Below, piece after piece: positions 34,593 to 43,770 of a stretch of 64,000 bases of DNA; position 1 is the first letter of the stretch; each line of letters begins with the position of its first letter. Location: the NCBI RefSeq assembly GCF_000260715.1, contig NC_017834.1, forward strand, positions 1,116,001-1,180,000. The letters run 5' to 3'. Origin of the DNA: Bifidobacterium animalis subsp. animalis ATCC 25527. GTDB lineage: Bacteria > Actinomycetota > Actinomycetes > Actinomycetales > Bifidobacteriaceae. Under the pieces are notes generated by a model that worked only from the letters and a program-made list of their open reading frames with translations, had not been told where the DNA came from and did no database searches. Made by a program: the position numbers and the translations under genes.

Positions 34593-36074
34593 TCACTTCT
34601 TCTCGCTCAGCAGCTGCTCGCGAAGAGCGGCAAGCTGGTCGGAATCGGCGAGGGTGCCGTTGGATTCGGACTCGGAGGAGTAGTTCGAAGTCTCTTCGAC
34701 CTTCTCTTCCTTGGCAGGAGCCTGACCGTCCTCCTGAGCGGAGGCTTCGGCATTCTCGAGCTCCTTGCGCACGAACTCCTTGTGCAGCTCCCACAGACCG
34801 TGAGCCGAGGCGTACTGGGACTCCCATTCCTCACGCTGCTTCTCGTAGCCCGGAATCCACTCGTTGGTGTTCGGGTCGAAGCCCTCCGGGTACTTGTAGT
34901 TGCCGTCCTCGTCGTACTCGGCCGGCATGCCGTAGAGCGCCGGATCGAAGTCCTCGGAGTTCGGGTCGACGGAATCGTTGGCCTGCTTGAGCGACAGGGA
35001 GATGCGACGACGGTCGAGATCGACGTCGATCACCTTGACGAAGACCTCTTCGCCCGGCTTGACAACGGTCTCCGGGTTCTCGACATGGCGGTTGGCGAGC
35101 TCGGAGATGTGCACCAAACCCTCGATGCCGTCCTCGACGGAGATGAACACACCGAACTGGACGATCTTCGTGACCTTGCCACGCACGATCTGACCCGGAA
35201 CGTGGGTGCGTGCGAAGCGCTGCCACGGATCCTCCTGGGTCGCCTTGAGCGACAGCGAGATGCGCTCGCGGTCCAGATCGACGTCGAGTACCTCGACGGT
35301 GACCTTGTCGCCGACCTTGACGACCTCGGACGGGTGGTCAATGTGCTTCCAGGAGAGCTCGGAGACGTGGATGAGGCCGTCGACGCCGCCAAGATCGACG
35401 AATGCACCGAAGTTGACGATGGACGAGACGACGCCTTCGCGAATCTGGCCCTTCTTGAGCTGCGAGAGGAAGGTCTCGCGAACCTCGGACTGGGTCTCCT
35501 CGAGGTACTGGCGGCGGGACAGGACCACGTTGTTGCGGTTCTTGTCGAGCTCGAGCACCTTGGCCTTGATCTTCTGACCGATGTACGGCGAGAGATCGCG
35601 CACGCGGCGCATCTCGACGAGGGAGGCCGGCAGGAAGCCACGCAGGCCGATGTCGACGATCAGGCCGCCCTTGACAGCCTCGATGACAGTGCCCTCGACG
35701 ACGCCGTCGTCTTCCTTGATCTTCTCGATGTCGCCCCAGGCACGCTCGTACTGGGCACGCTTCTTGGACAGGATGAGACGCCCTTCCTTGTCTTCCTTCG
35801 TGACGACAAGGGCTTCGATAGTGTCGCCGACCTTGACGACATCATCCGGATCGACGTCCTTCTTGATGGAAAGTTCGCGGGAAGGAATTACACCTTCGGT
35901 CTTGTAGCCGATGTCCAGGAGAACCTCGTCGTGATCGACCTTGACGACGGTGCCCTCTACCAGATCACCATCGTCGAAGTTCTTGATGGTGGAATCGACT
36001 GCCTTGATGAAGTCGTCAACGGTGCCGATGTCGTTGATGGCGACCTTTTCGACTTCTGCTTTGTTTTCTGCCAT
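34593..36074 (-). CDS. rpsA: 30S ribosomal protein S1
   Basis: A 493-residue RNA-binding protein that helps mRNA engage the 30S subunit. Four S1 (OB-fold) repeats are visible at about residues 35-105, 120-190, 205-275 and 290-360 ('GDLVEGTVVKVDHDEVLLDI', 'DGVVEGTVIEAVKGGLIVDI', 'GQIREGVVSSIVNFGAFVDL', 'GQIVRGKVTKIVQFGVFISV'). A ~130-residue acidic, Glu/Ser-rich tail ends 'QLAALREQLLSEKK'. The four-repeat form is usual for actinobacteria, against six in E. coli. Codon use is highly biased. No clear ribosome site precedes the ATG, a known trait of some rpsA genes. Confidence 0.96.
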   Translation of the reverse strand: MAENKAEVEKVAINDIGTVDDFIKAVDSTIKNFDDGDLVEGTVVKVDHDEVLLDIGYKTEGVIPSRELSIKKDVDPDDVVKVGDTIEALVVTKEDKEGRLILSKKRAQYERAWGDIEKIKEDDGVVEGTVIEAVKGGLIVDIGLRGFLPASLVEMRRVRDLSPYIGQKIKAKVLELDKNRNNVVLSRRQYLEETQSEVRETFLSQLKKGQIREGVVSSIVNFGAFVDLGGVDGLIHVSELSWKHIDHPSEVVKVGDKVTVEVLDVDLDRERISLSLKATQEDPWQRFARTHVPGQIVRGKVTKIVQFGVFISVEDGIEGLVHISELANRHVENPETVVKPGEEVFVKVIDVDLDRRRISLSLKQANDSVDPNSEDFDPALYGMPAEYDEDGNYKYPEGFDPNTNEWIPGYEKQREEWESQYASAHGLWELHKEFVRKELENAEASAQEDGQAPAKEEKVEETSNYSSESESNGTLADSDQLAALREQLLSEKK

Positions 36075-36245
36075 TAATGTGGTTTCTTCAAATAGTTGGG
36101 TGGATAATATCGATATTCAGTTATTCAGGCATATGCTCGGCGGCTGGATACACCAAGCCCCAAACACATGCAGATTCGATTGTAGGCGAAGCACTGGCCA
36201 AAACGTGCATTTCTCCCGGCGTGTCGCGCACCCAGAGCGAATGGC

Positions 36246-37139
36246 TCACGAATCTTCACGAATGCCGGCCATGCGCTCAGCCTGTTCCACGACGTTGGCA
36301 AGCAGCATGGCACGTGTCATGGGCCCCACTCCTCCCGGATTCGGGGAATACGCACCGGCAACGGCATGGGCCCTCGAATCGACGTCTCCGACTATGCGCA
36401 TTCTGCCAGCCTGTTCGTCGAATACCCGCGATACACCGACATCGATGAGCACGGCCCCCGGCTTGACGTGCTCCATTTGGACGAACCCCGCGACACCAAC
36501 CGCGGCAATGACAACGTCCGCCCGGCGAATGTGCTCCTCAATGTTGCGGGTGCCCGTGTGACAGAGCGTCACCGTGGCATCGACACCGCTCCTCGTGAGC
36601 ATCAGGCCAATGGTGCGACCGATGGTGATGCCGCGTCCGAGTACGCATACGTTCCTGCCTGCCAGTTCTATGCCGTAGGCGTCGAGGAGGGCGAGCACCC
36701 CGCGGGGAGTGCAGGGCAGTGGAGTGGTGATGTCACCCCGAACATGCAGCACCAGTTCCCCCAGATTGTAGGGGTGCATGCCATCGGCGTCCTTGACCGG
36801 ATCGATGGCGCTGATGATGGCGTTCGAATCGATGTGGGCAGGCAAAGGCAGCTGGATGATGTAGCCGGTGCATGCCGGGTCCTCATTGAGGTCGCGCACG
36901 ACGGCAAGCACGTCTTCCGTCGTCGCGGTCGCCGGAAGCTGCCTGCGTATCGAGGCGATTCCCACCTCCTCGCAATCCCTGTGCTTGCCCTCCACATACT
37001 TCATGGAACCCGGATCGCCACCAACCAGCACAGTGCCCAGACCGGGCACCACACCCATCCGCGCCAAGCCGGCCACACGCGAGGCGAGGTCGGCCTTGAT
37101 CTGACCGGCCACCTTCTTTCCGTCCAATACGATTGCCAT
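36246..37139 (-). CDS. folD: Methylenetetrahydrofolate dehydrogenase / cyclohydrolase
   Basis: A 297-residue bifunctional one-carbon enzyme. It begins '[20 protein letters not shown]'; the catalytic lysine region is '[18 protein letters not shown]', followed by '[13 protein letters not shown]' and '[20 protein letters not shown]'. The NADP-binding part '[20 protein letters not shown]' departs from the common V-V-G-R-S-x-x-V-G but keeps the G-R-x-x-x-G-R pattern, and '[20 protein letters not shown]' and '[20 protein letters not shown]' follow. AAAGGG precedes the start. It is divergent from the zinc-transport genes. Confidence 0.95.
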   Translation of the reverse strand: MAIVLDGKKVAGQIKADLASRVAGLARMGVVPGLGTVLVGGDPGSMKYVEGKHRDCEEVGIASIRRQLPATATTEDVLAVVRDLNEDPACTGYIIQLPLPAHIDSNAIISAIDPVKDADGMHPYNLGELVLHVRGDITTPLPCTPRGVLALLDAYGIELAGRNVCVLGRGITIGRTIGLMLTRSGVDATVTLCHTGTRNIEEHIRRADVVIAAVGVAGFVQMEHVKPGAVLIDVGVSRVFDEQAGRMRIVGDVDSRAHAVAGAYSPNPGGVGPMTRAMLLANVVEQAERMAGIREDS

Positions 37140-37246
37140 ATGAATGTCCCTTTCACACTCGGTGGAGTCCTTCCTCGGCCATGTCCCGACCTATTATTGC
37201 AGAAGAAACAAGGAATCGACATCAAGCACCCATATTAAGGAACGTC

Positions 37247-38251
37247 ATGCGTACATTCGGCAACGGACTCCGCGCCATCGTCGTCATCTTGGCCGGCATC
37301 GCACTGATTCTGGGTACCAGCGCCTGCAGCTGGTTCGATTCCCGGCAGACGAACGAGCCAACGCCAAACGGCTCCACCACCTCCGCCTCGAAAATCACCG
37401 TCGTCGCCACGCTGAACCAATGGGGGTCATTGGCGAAGCAGATTGGCGGCAATCAGGTGGAGGTCTCGTCGATCCTCTCCTCCGACACCACCAACGCACA
37501 TTCCTTCGATCCGAATGCCAAACAGGTCACCCAGATGCGCAAGGCCCAAGTGCTGCTGACCAACGGCGCAGGATACGACACCTGGGCAGACCGTTCGCTT
37601 CCCCGGAGCGTTACACGGGTGTCCGTGGCCGACACGGTGGGTGCATTGGATGGCGACAACCCGCACCTGTGGTTCTCGCGTGACGCCCGGCAGGCCGTGG
37701 CCAAGGAATTGACAGAGGTGTTCAGCAGGATCCACCCTGAATACAAGGCGTACTTCGAAAGCAATCTGAAAACATGGCAGGGCGACGAGGACGAGCTTGA
37801 ATCCCAGATGAGGGAACACAGCAGGTCGCTCAAAGATCCCACCTATGCCGCCACGGAAGATGTTGCGTATTATCTGATGAGCGACTTGGGATTCAGGGAC
37901 GTTACGCCGAAGGACTACGCCAAGGCCATGCTCGACGGCGCCGAGCCCGACGAGAAGGATATCAAGGCGTTCAGCGACGTGCTGCAGGACAGGCAAGCCA
38001 ATCTGCTGGTCAACAACCCGCAGCAAAGGGCGCAAACCGACGCCACGCTCACCCAGGCTGCGCACAAGGCAGGCATCCCGGTGGTCGACATCACCGAGCA
38101 GATGCCCAAGGATTGCAAAGACCTCACCTCCTGGATCGACACCCTGAGCGAATCAATCATTTCCAAAGTCTCCCAGGAACAGGAACACGACGCCGCATCA
38201 TCACCTTCTCCGAACGCCGGCGCACAGCAGGAGACTCCTGACACGAAGTAG
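37247..38251 (+). CDS. znuA: Metal (probably zinc) ABC transporter substrate-binding lipoprotein
   Basis: A 334-residue exported lipoprotein. The signal peptide 'AIVVILAGIALILGTSACSW' has a lipobox ending at Cys about 27. The ZnuA/TroA-type fold follows: 'KITVVATLNQWGSLAKQIGG', ligand histidine in 'TTNAHSFDPNAKQVTQMRKA', second in 'GDNPHLWFSRDARQAVAKEL', and a long helix. A third ligand His is not obvious; 'ATEDVAYYLMSDLGFRDVTP' has Asp/Glu at that place, so metal choice is less certain. The start has AAGGA five bases upstream. The ATPase and permease follow, giving the full importer; the gap to the ATPase holds a Zur-like box. Confidence 0.85.
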   Translation: MRTFGNGLRAIVVILAGIALILGTSACSWFDSRQTNEPTPNGSTTSASKITVVATLNQWGSLAKQIGGNQVEVSSILSSDTTNAHSFDPNAKQVTQMRKAQVLLTNGAGYDTWADRSLPRSVTRVSVADTVGALDGDNPHLWFSRDARQAVAKELTEVFSRIHPEYKAYFESNLKTWQGDEDELESQMREHSRSLKDPTYAATEDVAYYLMSDLGFRDVTPKDYAKAMLDGAEPDEKDIKAFSDVLQDRQANLLVNNPQQRAQTDATLTQAAHKAGIPVVDITEQMPKDCKDLTSWIDTLSESIISKVSQEQEHDAASSPSPNAGAQQETPDTK

Positions 38252-38293
38252 ACAACGTCATGCATCTGCCTCCATCGACCAGCGGCCCTCTTA

Positions 38294-38310
38294 TTGAGAA
38301 TGATTGTCAA
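38294..38310 (+). promoter_or_regulatory. Zur/Fur-type box upstream of znuC
   Basis: TTGAGAAT-G-ATTGTCAA is a 17-bp near-palindrome with one mismatch, close to the Fur/Zur family core TGAnAAT-x-ATTnTCA. It lies between the binding-protein gene and the ATPase gene, 82 bases before the ATPase start. It suggests a metal-repressed internal promoter for the ATPase-permease pair. Confidence 0.6.
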
Positions 38311-38391
38311 TACCGATTGGAACACTGAATTCGTCGGATATGCGCACGCCGTTGGCAGTCGCATACGAATCCAAGAAGAAGAGGTGAGCGA

Positions 38392-39306
38392 ATGGCCGAT
38401 CGGACGACACCGACGCAGCCCTGCATCGTATGCCACGACATCGCGATCTCACGCGGGGGGCGAACAATTTGGAGCGAAGGCACCTTCACCATTCCACGCG
38501 GCAGCGTGACCGCCATAGTCGGCACAAATGGCGCGGGCAAAACCACACTGATGAAAGCGGAGCTCGGAGTCATACCGCTTTCCCACGGCACGATGACCGT
38601 GCTGGGCAAACCGGCCGGTGAGATGAATGCGCACATCGGTTATGTACCGCAAAGCTACACCTCCGACATCGACTCGTCGCTGACCGCTGAACAATCAGTG
38701 CTGCTCGGTCTCACAGGCACCCGTTTCGGCTTCCACATCGTCTCGAAAAAGGAGCGGGACAAGGCACGTGAGGCGATGGAATTCGTGGGCGTGCTCGACA
38801 AGGCCTCATACCGTCTCCCCCAGCTTTCAGGCGGCCTGCGTCAACGCGTCGCCATAGCCCAGGCCTTGGTGTCGGACCCGGAGCTGCTCATGCTCGACGA
38901 ACCCTTGGCCAATCTCGACCTGGCCAGCCAACGCTCCACCGTGCACATTCTGGCCAAGCTCAACAGGGAACTCGGCATGACCATCCAGGTGGTGGCGCAC
39001 GACCTCAATATGCTGCTGCCGATTCTCACCGGCGCCGTATACCTGCTCGACGGGCACCCCCACTTCGCCAAGCTGAACGAGGTGCTCGACTCCAAGTTGC
39101 TCACACACCTCTACGGCACCCAAGTGCAGGTGGTCACCACCCCGCAGGGAGACATGTTCGTCACCCCGAACGCAGACAACATCGGATACAACGATCACCC
39201 GGACATGCACCCCTCGTCTGACGTCGCACAATTCCACCACCATGAGGATGCAAGCCGCACGGACGACGACCACGCGCACATCGACAGGAAAGGCAATGGA
39301 CAATGA
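38392..39306 (+). CDS. znuC: Metal ABC transporter ATP-binding protein
   Basis: A 304-residue ATPase of the zinc/manganese importer family. Walker A 'VGTNGAGKTTLMKAELGV', Q-loop 'HIGYVPQSYTSDID', signature 'LPQLSGGLRQRVAIAQALVS', Walker B 'LLMLDEPLANLDLAS' and switch 'QVVAHDLNML' are all present. The C-terminal tail carries many histidines ('DVAQFHHHEDASRTDDDHAH'), suggesting zinc buffering or sensing, as in ZnuC. The GAGGTGA ribosome site precedes the ATG, and its end overlaps the permease start by 4 bases. Confidence 0.9.
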   Translation: MADRTTPTQPCIVCHDIAISRGGRTIWSEGTFTIPRGSVTAIVGTNGAGKTTLMKAELGVIPLSHGTMTVLGKPAGEMNAHIGYVPQSYTSDIDSSLTAEQSVLLGLTGTRFGFHIVSKKERDKAREAMEFVGVLDKASYRLPQLSGGLRQRVAIAQALVSDPELLMLDEPLANLDLASQRSTVHILAKLNRELGMTIQVVAHDLNMLLPILTGAVYLLDGHPHFAKLNEVLDSKLLTHLYGTQVQVVTTPQGDMFVTPNADNIGYNDHPDMHPSSDVAQFHHHEDASRTDDDHAHIDRKGNGQ

Positions 39307-40148
39307 GCTCGTTCTTCTTCTACGACCCGCTATGGATGCAGACGCTTACGATGCCCTTCATGCGCAATGCCTTCCTCGCAGGTCTGTGCATCGCGCTGAG
39401 TGCCGGCATCATCGGCTACTTCACCATTGCCCGCAACTCCACCTTCGCCTCGCATGCGCTTGCGCACATCGCATTGCCCGGAGCCACCGGCGCGGCGCTC
39501 CTGGGCGTTCCCATCGCCTTCGGCCTGGGCGTGTTTGCCTTGGGGGGCGCATGGGTGATTGCGGCCCTGGGCAAACGGGCCGGTGAACGCGAGATCGCCA
39601 CGGGTACCGTGCTCGCGTTCGCCACCGGCCTCGGCCTGTACTTCGCCAGAATGTCAAGCTCCGCATCCCAGCAGCTGCAGGCCATTCTGTTTGGGTCAAT
39701 CCTCACGATCACACCGGACCAGATTATCGGTTTCGCCATTTTCGACGTCGTGCTGATCATCCTCATGTGCATCGTCTATCGGCCATTGCTGTTCAGCTCG
39801 CTCGATGAGCAGGTGGCGCAGGCGAAAGGCGTTCGGGTCGGCATCATGAATGCACTGTTCATGACCGTCCTGGCCGGGGTGATCACCATCGCGGTGCCGG
39901 CGGTAGGAACGCTGCTCATCTTCGCGCTCGTGGTCACGCCGGCTGCCACGTCCATGATCATCACCGATTCGCCGTTCAAAGCCATTGTGATGGCCATGGT
40001 GCTGTGTCTGGTGAGCATCTGGGGTGGTCTGGTGATCTCCACGATGTTCCCCGCCCCTCCGAGTTTCGTGATCGTCACGTTGTCCACACTGTTCTGGGGC
40101 ATTGCAAAGGGCATCGAAAGCGTTAGAAACCACCGGAACGGCGACTGA
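39303..40148 (+). CDS. znuB: Metal ABC transporter permease
   Basis: A 281-residue membrane protein of the ABC-3 family with about eight helices. It begins 'FFFYDPLWMQTLTMPFMRNA' and has 'HIALPGATGAALLGVP' (the family's S/A-H-x-x-L-P/x-G element), 'GSILTITPDQIIGF' and 'LLIFALVVTPAATSMIITDS'. The ATGA overlap with the ATPase gene couples their translation. Together with the binding protein it forms a zinc-type importer. The operon ends at an 18-bp stem terminator. Confidence 0.9.
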   Translation: MSSFFFYDPLWMQTLTMPFMRNAFLAGLCIALSAGIIGYFTIARNSTFASHALAHIALPGATGAALLGVPIAFGLGVFALGGAWVIAALGKRAGEREIATGTVLAFATGLGLYFARMSSSASQQLQAILFGSILTITPDQIIGFAIFDVVLIILMCIVYRPLLFSSLDEQVAQAKGVRVGIMNALFMTVLAGVITIAVPAVGTLLIFALVVTPAATSMIITDSPFKAIVMAMVLCLVSIWGGLVISTMFPAPPSFVIVTLSTLFWGIAKGIESVRNHRNGD

Positions 40149-40183
40149 CGAGATAGGAGCAACCCAGATTCAGCTGATACGTT

Positions 40184-40225
40184 GAGTGCGCCGTGACAAT
40201 CCTCGTAGATTGTCACGGCGCACTC
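40184..40225. terminator. Bidirectional terminator between znuB and ispF
   Basis: 18-bp perfect stem (40184-40201 with 40208-40225), loop of 6 bases, between convergent genes. Confidence 0.88.
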
Positions 40226-40256
40226 GCACACATGCCTCATGATGACCTGAGACTGC

Positions 40257-40760
40257 TCACGCAAACGCGACCGTTTTCCTCACCAGTACGCTGGCGATGG
40301 CGGCCAACCCCTCGCCTCTGCCGGTGAAACCCATGCCATCGGTGGTGGTCGCCGTGATGCCGACCGGGCAACCGCAGATCTGTGACATGCGTTGCTGGGC
40401 CTCATCAAGGCGACGACCGATCTTGGGGCGGTTGCCGATGATGCTGATCGACATGCTCACCGGTTCGAACCCGTGGGCGTGCACCAGCCCGAGGGTTTCA
40501 CGGAGCATCGCTTCACCGCGCATACCGGCTCCCCGGGAATCCGCACCCACACCGAACAGCGTGCCGATATCACCCAATCCAGTGGCCGACAACAATGCAT
40601 CGATGGTGGCATGCACGGCGACATCGCCATCCGAATCACCCTCGACGCCATTGCCTTCCCATTCCAGACAGGCAAGAAAAAGCGGTCTGGGATTGCGGGC
40701 ATCGGCGAACCGATGCGCGTCGAATCCCAAACCGTTGCGCAGATCAGACGAATCGCTCAC
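40257..40760 (-). CDS. ispF: 2-C-methyl-D-erythritol 2,4-cyclodiphosphate synthase
   Basis: A 167-residue enzyme of the MEP isoprenoid pathway. The metal motif 'GLGFDAHRFADARNPRPLFL' (D-x-H) is followed by 'VEGDSDGDVAVHATIDALLS' (D-x-D-G-D with third metal His and substrate residues) and 'DIGTLFGVGADSRGAG', and the C-terminus has 'ITATTTDGMGFTGRGEGLAA'. Length is typical. The start overlaps the carD stop by 4 bases, the arrangement seen in other actinobacteria. It implies that this organism makes isoprenoids by the non-mevalonate route. Confidence 0.95.
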   Translation of the reverse strand: MSDSSDLRNGLGFDAHRFADARNPRPLFLACLEWEGNGVEGDSDGDVAVHATIDALLSATGLGDIGTLFGVGADSRGAGMRGEAMLRETLGLVHAHGFEPVSMSISIIGNRPKIGRRLDEAQQRMSQICGCPVGITATTTDGMGFTGRGEGLAAIASVLVRKTVAFA

Positions 40761-41353
40761 TTCTTCTTCGACTTCTTGCTCTCGGACTCGAGACGGGCCA
40801 ACGTGTCTTGTGCCGGCTCCTCGGGGGCCTCGGTGTGATGCTCGGCATCGCCTTCCTGCGGCTCGGTGTAACCGAGGTTCACATCGAGCAGGCGCTGCGT
40901 CTCCTCCTCGCTGAGTTCCTCCGACAGGGCGATCTCGGAGGTGAGTATGCTGCGCGCCTTCGTGAGCATGCGCTTCTCACCTGCAGAGAGCCCGTGTTCA
41001 TCCACGTCGCGCTGAGAAAGGTCGCGCACCACTTCGGCAATGTTGTTCACGTCGCCTGTGGCGATCTTCTCCACGTTGAGCTTGTACCGGCGTGACCAGT
41101 TCATCTCCTTCTCGACGATCGGTGTGCGCAGAATCTCGAACACACGGCTCACCTCGTCGCCGTCCACGATGTCGCGCACACCCACCTTCTTCAGGTTGTC
41201 GACCGGCACGAAGATCTCAAGATCATCGGATGAGAGCACCGAGAGCTTCAGGTACTCCCGGGTGACGCCCTTGACGGTCCGCTGCGAAATCTCTTCGACC
41301 CTAGCCGCACCGTGACGCGGATATACGACCATATCGCCGACCTTGTATCCCAT
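40757..41353 (-). CDS. carD: CarD family transcription factor
   Basis: A 198-residue RNA polymerase-binding protein. The N-terminal Tudor-like RNAP-interaction domain is 'YKVGDMVVYPRHGAARVEEI', with the beta-strand region to residue ~55. The C-terminal helical DNA-interacting domain contains 'WSRRYKLNVEKIATGDVNNI' and 'RDLSQRDVDEHGLSAGEKRM'. The last ~35 residues are a low-complexity tail of acidic then lysine-rich sequence not found in the minimal family. The start has GGAGG upstream. CarD stabilises the open complex at rRNA and other promoters and is essential in mycobacteria. It is coupled to ispF. Confidence 0.94.
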   Translation of the reverse strand: MGYKVGDMVVYPRHGAARVEEISQRTVKGVTREYLKLSVLSSDDLEIFVPVDNLKKVGVRDIVDGDEVSRVFEILRTPIVEKEMNWSRRYKLNVEKIATGDVNNIAEVVRDLSQRDVDEHGLSAGEKRMLTKARSILTSEIALSEELSEEETQRLLDVNLGYTEPQEGDAEHHTEAPEEPAQDTLARLESESKKSKKK

Positions 41354-41426
41354 GAATCCTCCGTAAGAGCAATGCAAAAACCCGTATAAGTATGCCCTAT
41401 CGCTTGGACTTGCAAGGGTTTTGGGC

Positions 41427-41443
41427 AAAAAAGACGCTTTTTT
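41427..41443. promoter_or_regulatory. A-tract/T-tract inverted element between carD and glgB
   Basis: AAAAAAG, three bases, then CTTTTTT in the 137-bp divergent gap. It could be intrinsically bent promoter DNA; no protein can be assigned. Confidence 0.35.
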
Positions 41444-41478
41444 ACGCAGAATGGCTCCCGAACCCCGTGTTGCATGCT

Positions 41479-41484
41479 TATTCT
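41479..41484 (+). promoter_or_regulatory. Possible -10 (TATTCT) for a leaderless glgB transcript
   Basis: TATTCT ends 7 bases before the glgB ATG, which has no ribosome site. That spacing would place the transcription start at the A of ATG. No -35 of good quality was found. Confidence 0.35.
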
Positions 41485-41490
41485 CTATGT

Positions 41491-43743
41491 ATGAGTAACA
41501 ATCATTTCAACAAAGATGCCATCGTTGCGGTGGATCATGACCAACTCGGCACCGTGAGCGAGGGTCGATTCTACAACCCTCACGAGATTCTCGGCGCCCA
41601 CCTCGGTAGCGGTGAATACAGCGACACCGCCACCGTCCGCGTACTTCGCCCCGACGCCAAGGAAGTCGTCATCGTCACCCCCGACGGCGAGACCAAGGCC
41701 GAACCGGAATTCAACGGCGTCTATGTCGCCGTGGTCCCCGCTGTGAAAACCGACAAGGGATATTCGGTTCCCGACTACCGCCTGCGCATCACCAAGGAGG
41801 ACGGCTCCACGGTGGTGGAGAACGACCCGTATCGATACCTGCCGACCGTGGGTGAGATGGATCTTTACCTGTTCGGCGAAGGACGCCATGAACGCCTATG
41901 GGAGGCCATGGGCGCCAACGTCAAGCGATATGAGGACTCCATGGGCGGCAATGACGGCACCCAAGGCGAACCGGTGGTCGGCACTGCGTTCACCGTCTGG
42001 GCGCCGAATGCACATTCGGTGCGAGTGGTGGGCGATTTCAACGGATGGAACGGCATCTGCCATTCGATGCGCGAACTCGGCTCCTCCGGCGTCTGGGAGA
42101 TCTTCATCCCGGGTGTGACGGCCGGCGAGAAATACAAGTACCAGATCCTCAACGCGTTCAACAATTGGGAGATGAAGGCCGATCCGATGGAACGCTCGCA
42201 CGAGGTGCCACCGAACACGGCCTCGATTGTAGTGGAGTCCGAATACCAATGGAACGACTCCGACTGGATGGCCAAGCGCGCGAAGACCGACCCACACCAG
42301 GGCCCTGTGGCGATCTACGAGGTGAATGCGAACAGCTGGCGCGACGACGTACACAACTACCGCGAACTTGCCGACAAGCTCGTGCCGTACGTCGCGAAGC
42401 TGGGCTTCACCCACGTGGAATTCATGCCGCTCGAGGAATACCCGTACCTCGGCAGCTGGGGCTACCAGGTGACCGGCTACTATGGCGTGGACTCCCGCCT
42501 GGGCTCCCCCGACGACTTCAAGTATCTCGTCGACAAGCTTCACGAGGCGGGCATCGGCGTGATCATGGATTGGGTACCCGCGCACTTCCCGAAGGACGCC
42601 TTCGCATTGGGCCGTTTCGACGGCACGCCATTGTATGAGGACCCGGATCCGACCCGCGGCGAGCATCCGGATTGGGGTACGTACATCTTCAACTTCGGCC
42701 GTCGCGAGGTGCGCAACTTCCTAGTGGCCGACGCCTGCTTCTGGCTCGATGAGTATCATATGGACGGCCTGCGCGTCGACGCGGTCTCCTCGATGCTCTA
42801 TCTCGACTACAGCCGTCAGCCCGGTCAATGGCATCCGAACAAGTTCGGAGGACGTGAGAACCTCGAGGCCATCGACTTCATCAAGGAAGCCAACGCCACG
42901 GCTTACAAGAACAATCCGGGCATCATGATGATCGCCGAGGAATCCACCGCCTACCCGGGCGTCACCGCCCCGACCGACCAAGGCGGTCTCGGTTATGGAC
43001 TCAAATGGAACATGGGCTGGATGCACGATACGCTTGAATACCTGCACGAGCAACCAATCAACCGCAAGTGGCACCACAACGAGATCACATTCTCCATGGT
43101 CTATGCCTATTCGGAGCATTATGTGCTGCCGATCAGCCATGACGAGGTGGTGTACGGCAAAGGGTCGCTGTTCGGCAAGATGCCGGGCGACGATTGGCAG
43201 CGCTACGCCGGAGTGCGTTCGCTGTTCGCCTATCAATGGGCACATCCGGGCAAGAACCTCACCTTCATGGGCAACGAACTCGCCCAGTACGGTGAGTGGG
43301 ACTACAACAGCCAGCTTGACTGGGATTGCCTGAACTGGCCTGATCACCGTGGCGTGCAGCAACTGGTGGCCGACCTCAACGCGCTGTACAAGAAGTCCCC
43401 AGCCCTGTGGAGCCAGGACTTCACCCCCGACGGTTTCCAGTGGCTCACCAGTGACGATTCGGACCACAATACGTTGAGCTTCGTGCGAATCGGCAAAAAC
43501 GGCGAGCAGATGGTCGTCGTGGTCAACTTCTCCGGAACGGCATGGCAGGACTACCAGGTGGCGCTCCCACAAGGCGGCCGTTGGCGCGAGGTGCTCACCA
43601 CCGACGACAGGAAGTACAGCGGCTCCGACATCCACAACACCGATATCGAAGCCAACGCCGGCCCCTACCATTCGCGCGATTATTCTACGAAGATAACCGT
43701 ACCGGCCCTCGGTGTCGTATTCTTGGAACCGGATAACAACTGA
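41491..43743 (+). CDS. glgB: 1,4-alpha-glucan branching enzyme
   Basis: A 750-residue GH13 enzyme forming alpha-1,6 branches in glycogen. N-terminal CBM48-type modules include '[20 protein letters not shown]' and '[20 protein letters not shown]'. The catalytic barrel shows 'YEVNANSWR', '[20 protein letters not shown]', nucleophile '[18 protein letters not shown]', acid/base '[14 protein letters not shown]' and '[20 protein letters not shown]'. Length is normal. The start is the ATG followed by '[20 protein letters not shown]'; no Shine-Dalgarno is visible, in line with a leaderless message. It precedes the two-component genes by 27 bases. Confidence 0.95.
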   Translation: MSNNHFNKDAIVAVDHDQLGTVSEGRFYNPHEILGAHLGSGEYSDTATVRVLRPDAKEVVIVTPDGETKAEPEFNGVYVAVVPAVKTDKGYSVPDYRLRITKEDGSTVVENDPYRYLPTVGEMDLYLFGEGRHERLWEAMGANVKRYEDSMGGNDGTQGEPVVGTAFTVWAPNAHSVRVVGDFNGWNGICHSMRELGSSGVWEIFIPGVTAGEKYKYQILNAFNNWEMKADPMERSHEVPPNTASIVVESEYQWNDSDWMAKRAKTDPHQGPVAIYEVNANSWRDDVHNYRELADKLVPYVAKLGFTHVEFMPLEEYPYLGSWGYQVTGYYGVDSRLGSPDDFKYLVDKLHEAGIGVIMDWVPAHFPKDAFALGRFDGTPLYEDPDPTRGEHPDWGTYIFNFGRREVRNFLVADACFWLDEYHMDGLRVDAVSSMLYLDYSRQPGQWHPNKFGGRENLEAIDFIKEANATAYKNNPGIMMIAEESTAYPGVTAPTDQGGLGYGLKWNMGWMHDTLEYLHEQPINRKWHHNEITFSMVYAYSEHYVLPISHDEVVYGKGSLFGKMPGDDWQRYAGVRSLFAYQWAHPGKNLTFMGNELAQYGEWDYNSQLDWDCLNWPDHRGVQQLVADLNALYKKSPALWSQDFTPDGFQWLTSDDSDHNTLSFVRIGKNGEQMVVVVNFSGTAWQDYQVALPQGGRWREVLTTDDRKYSGSDIHNTDIEANAGPYHSRDYSTKITVPALGVVFLEPDNN

Positions 43744-43770
43744 CACAAGTAGGAGGAGGGGAGCAATAGC

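Noticed and set aside
34782..36077. 431-codon frame antisense to rpsA
   Set aside because: Shadow of a highly expressed ribosomal protein gene; Asp/Leu/Val-rich low-information product.
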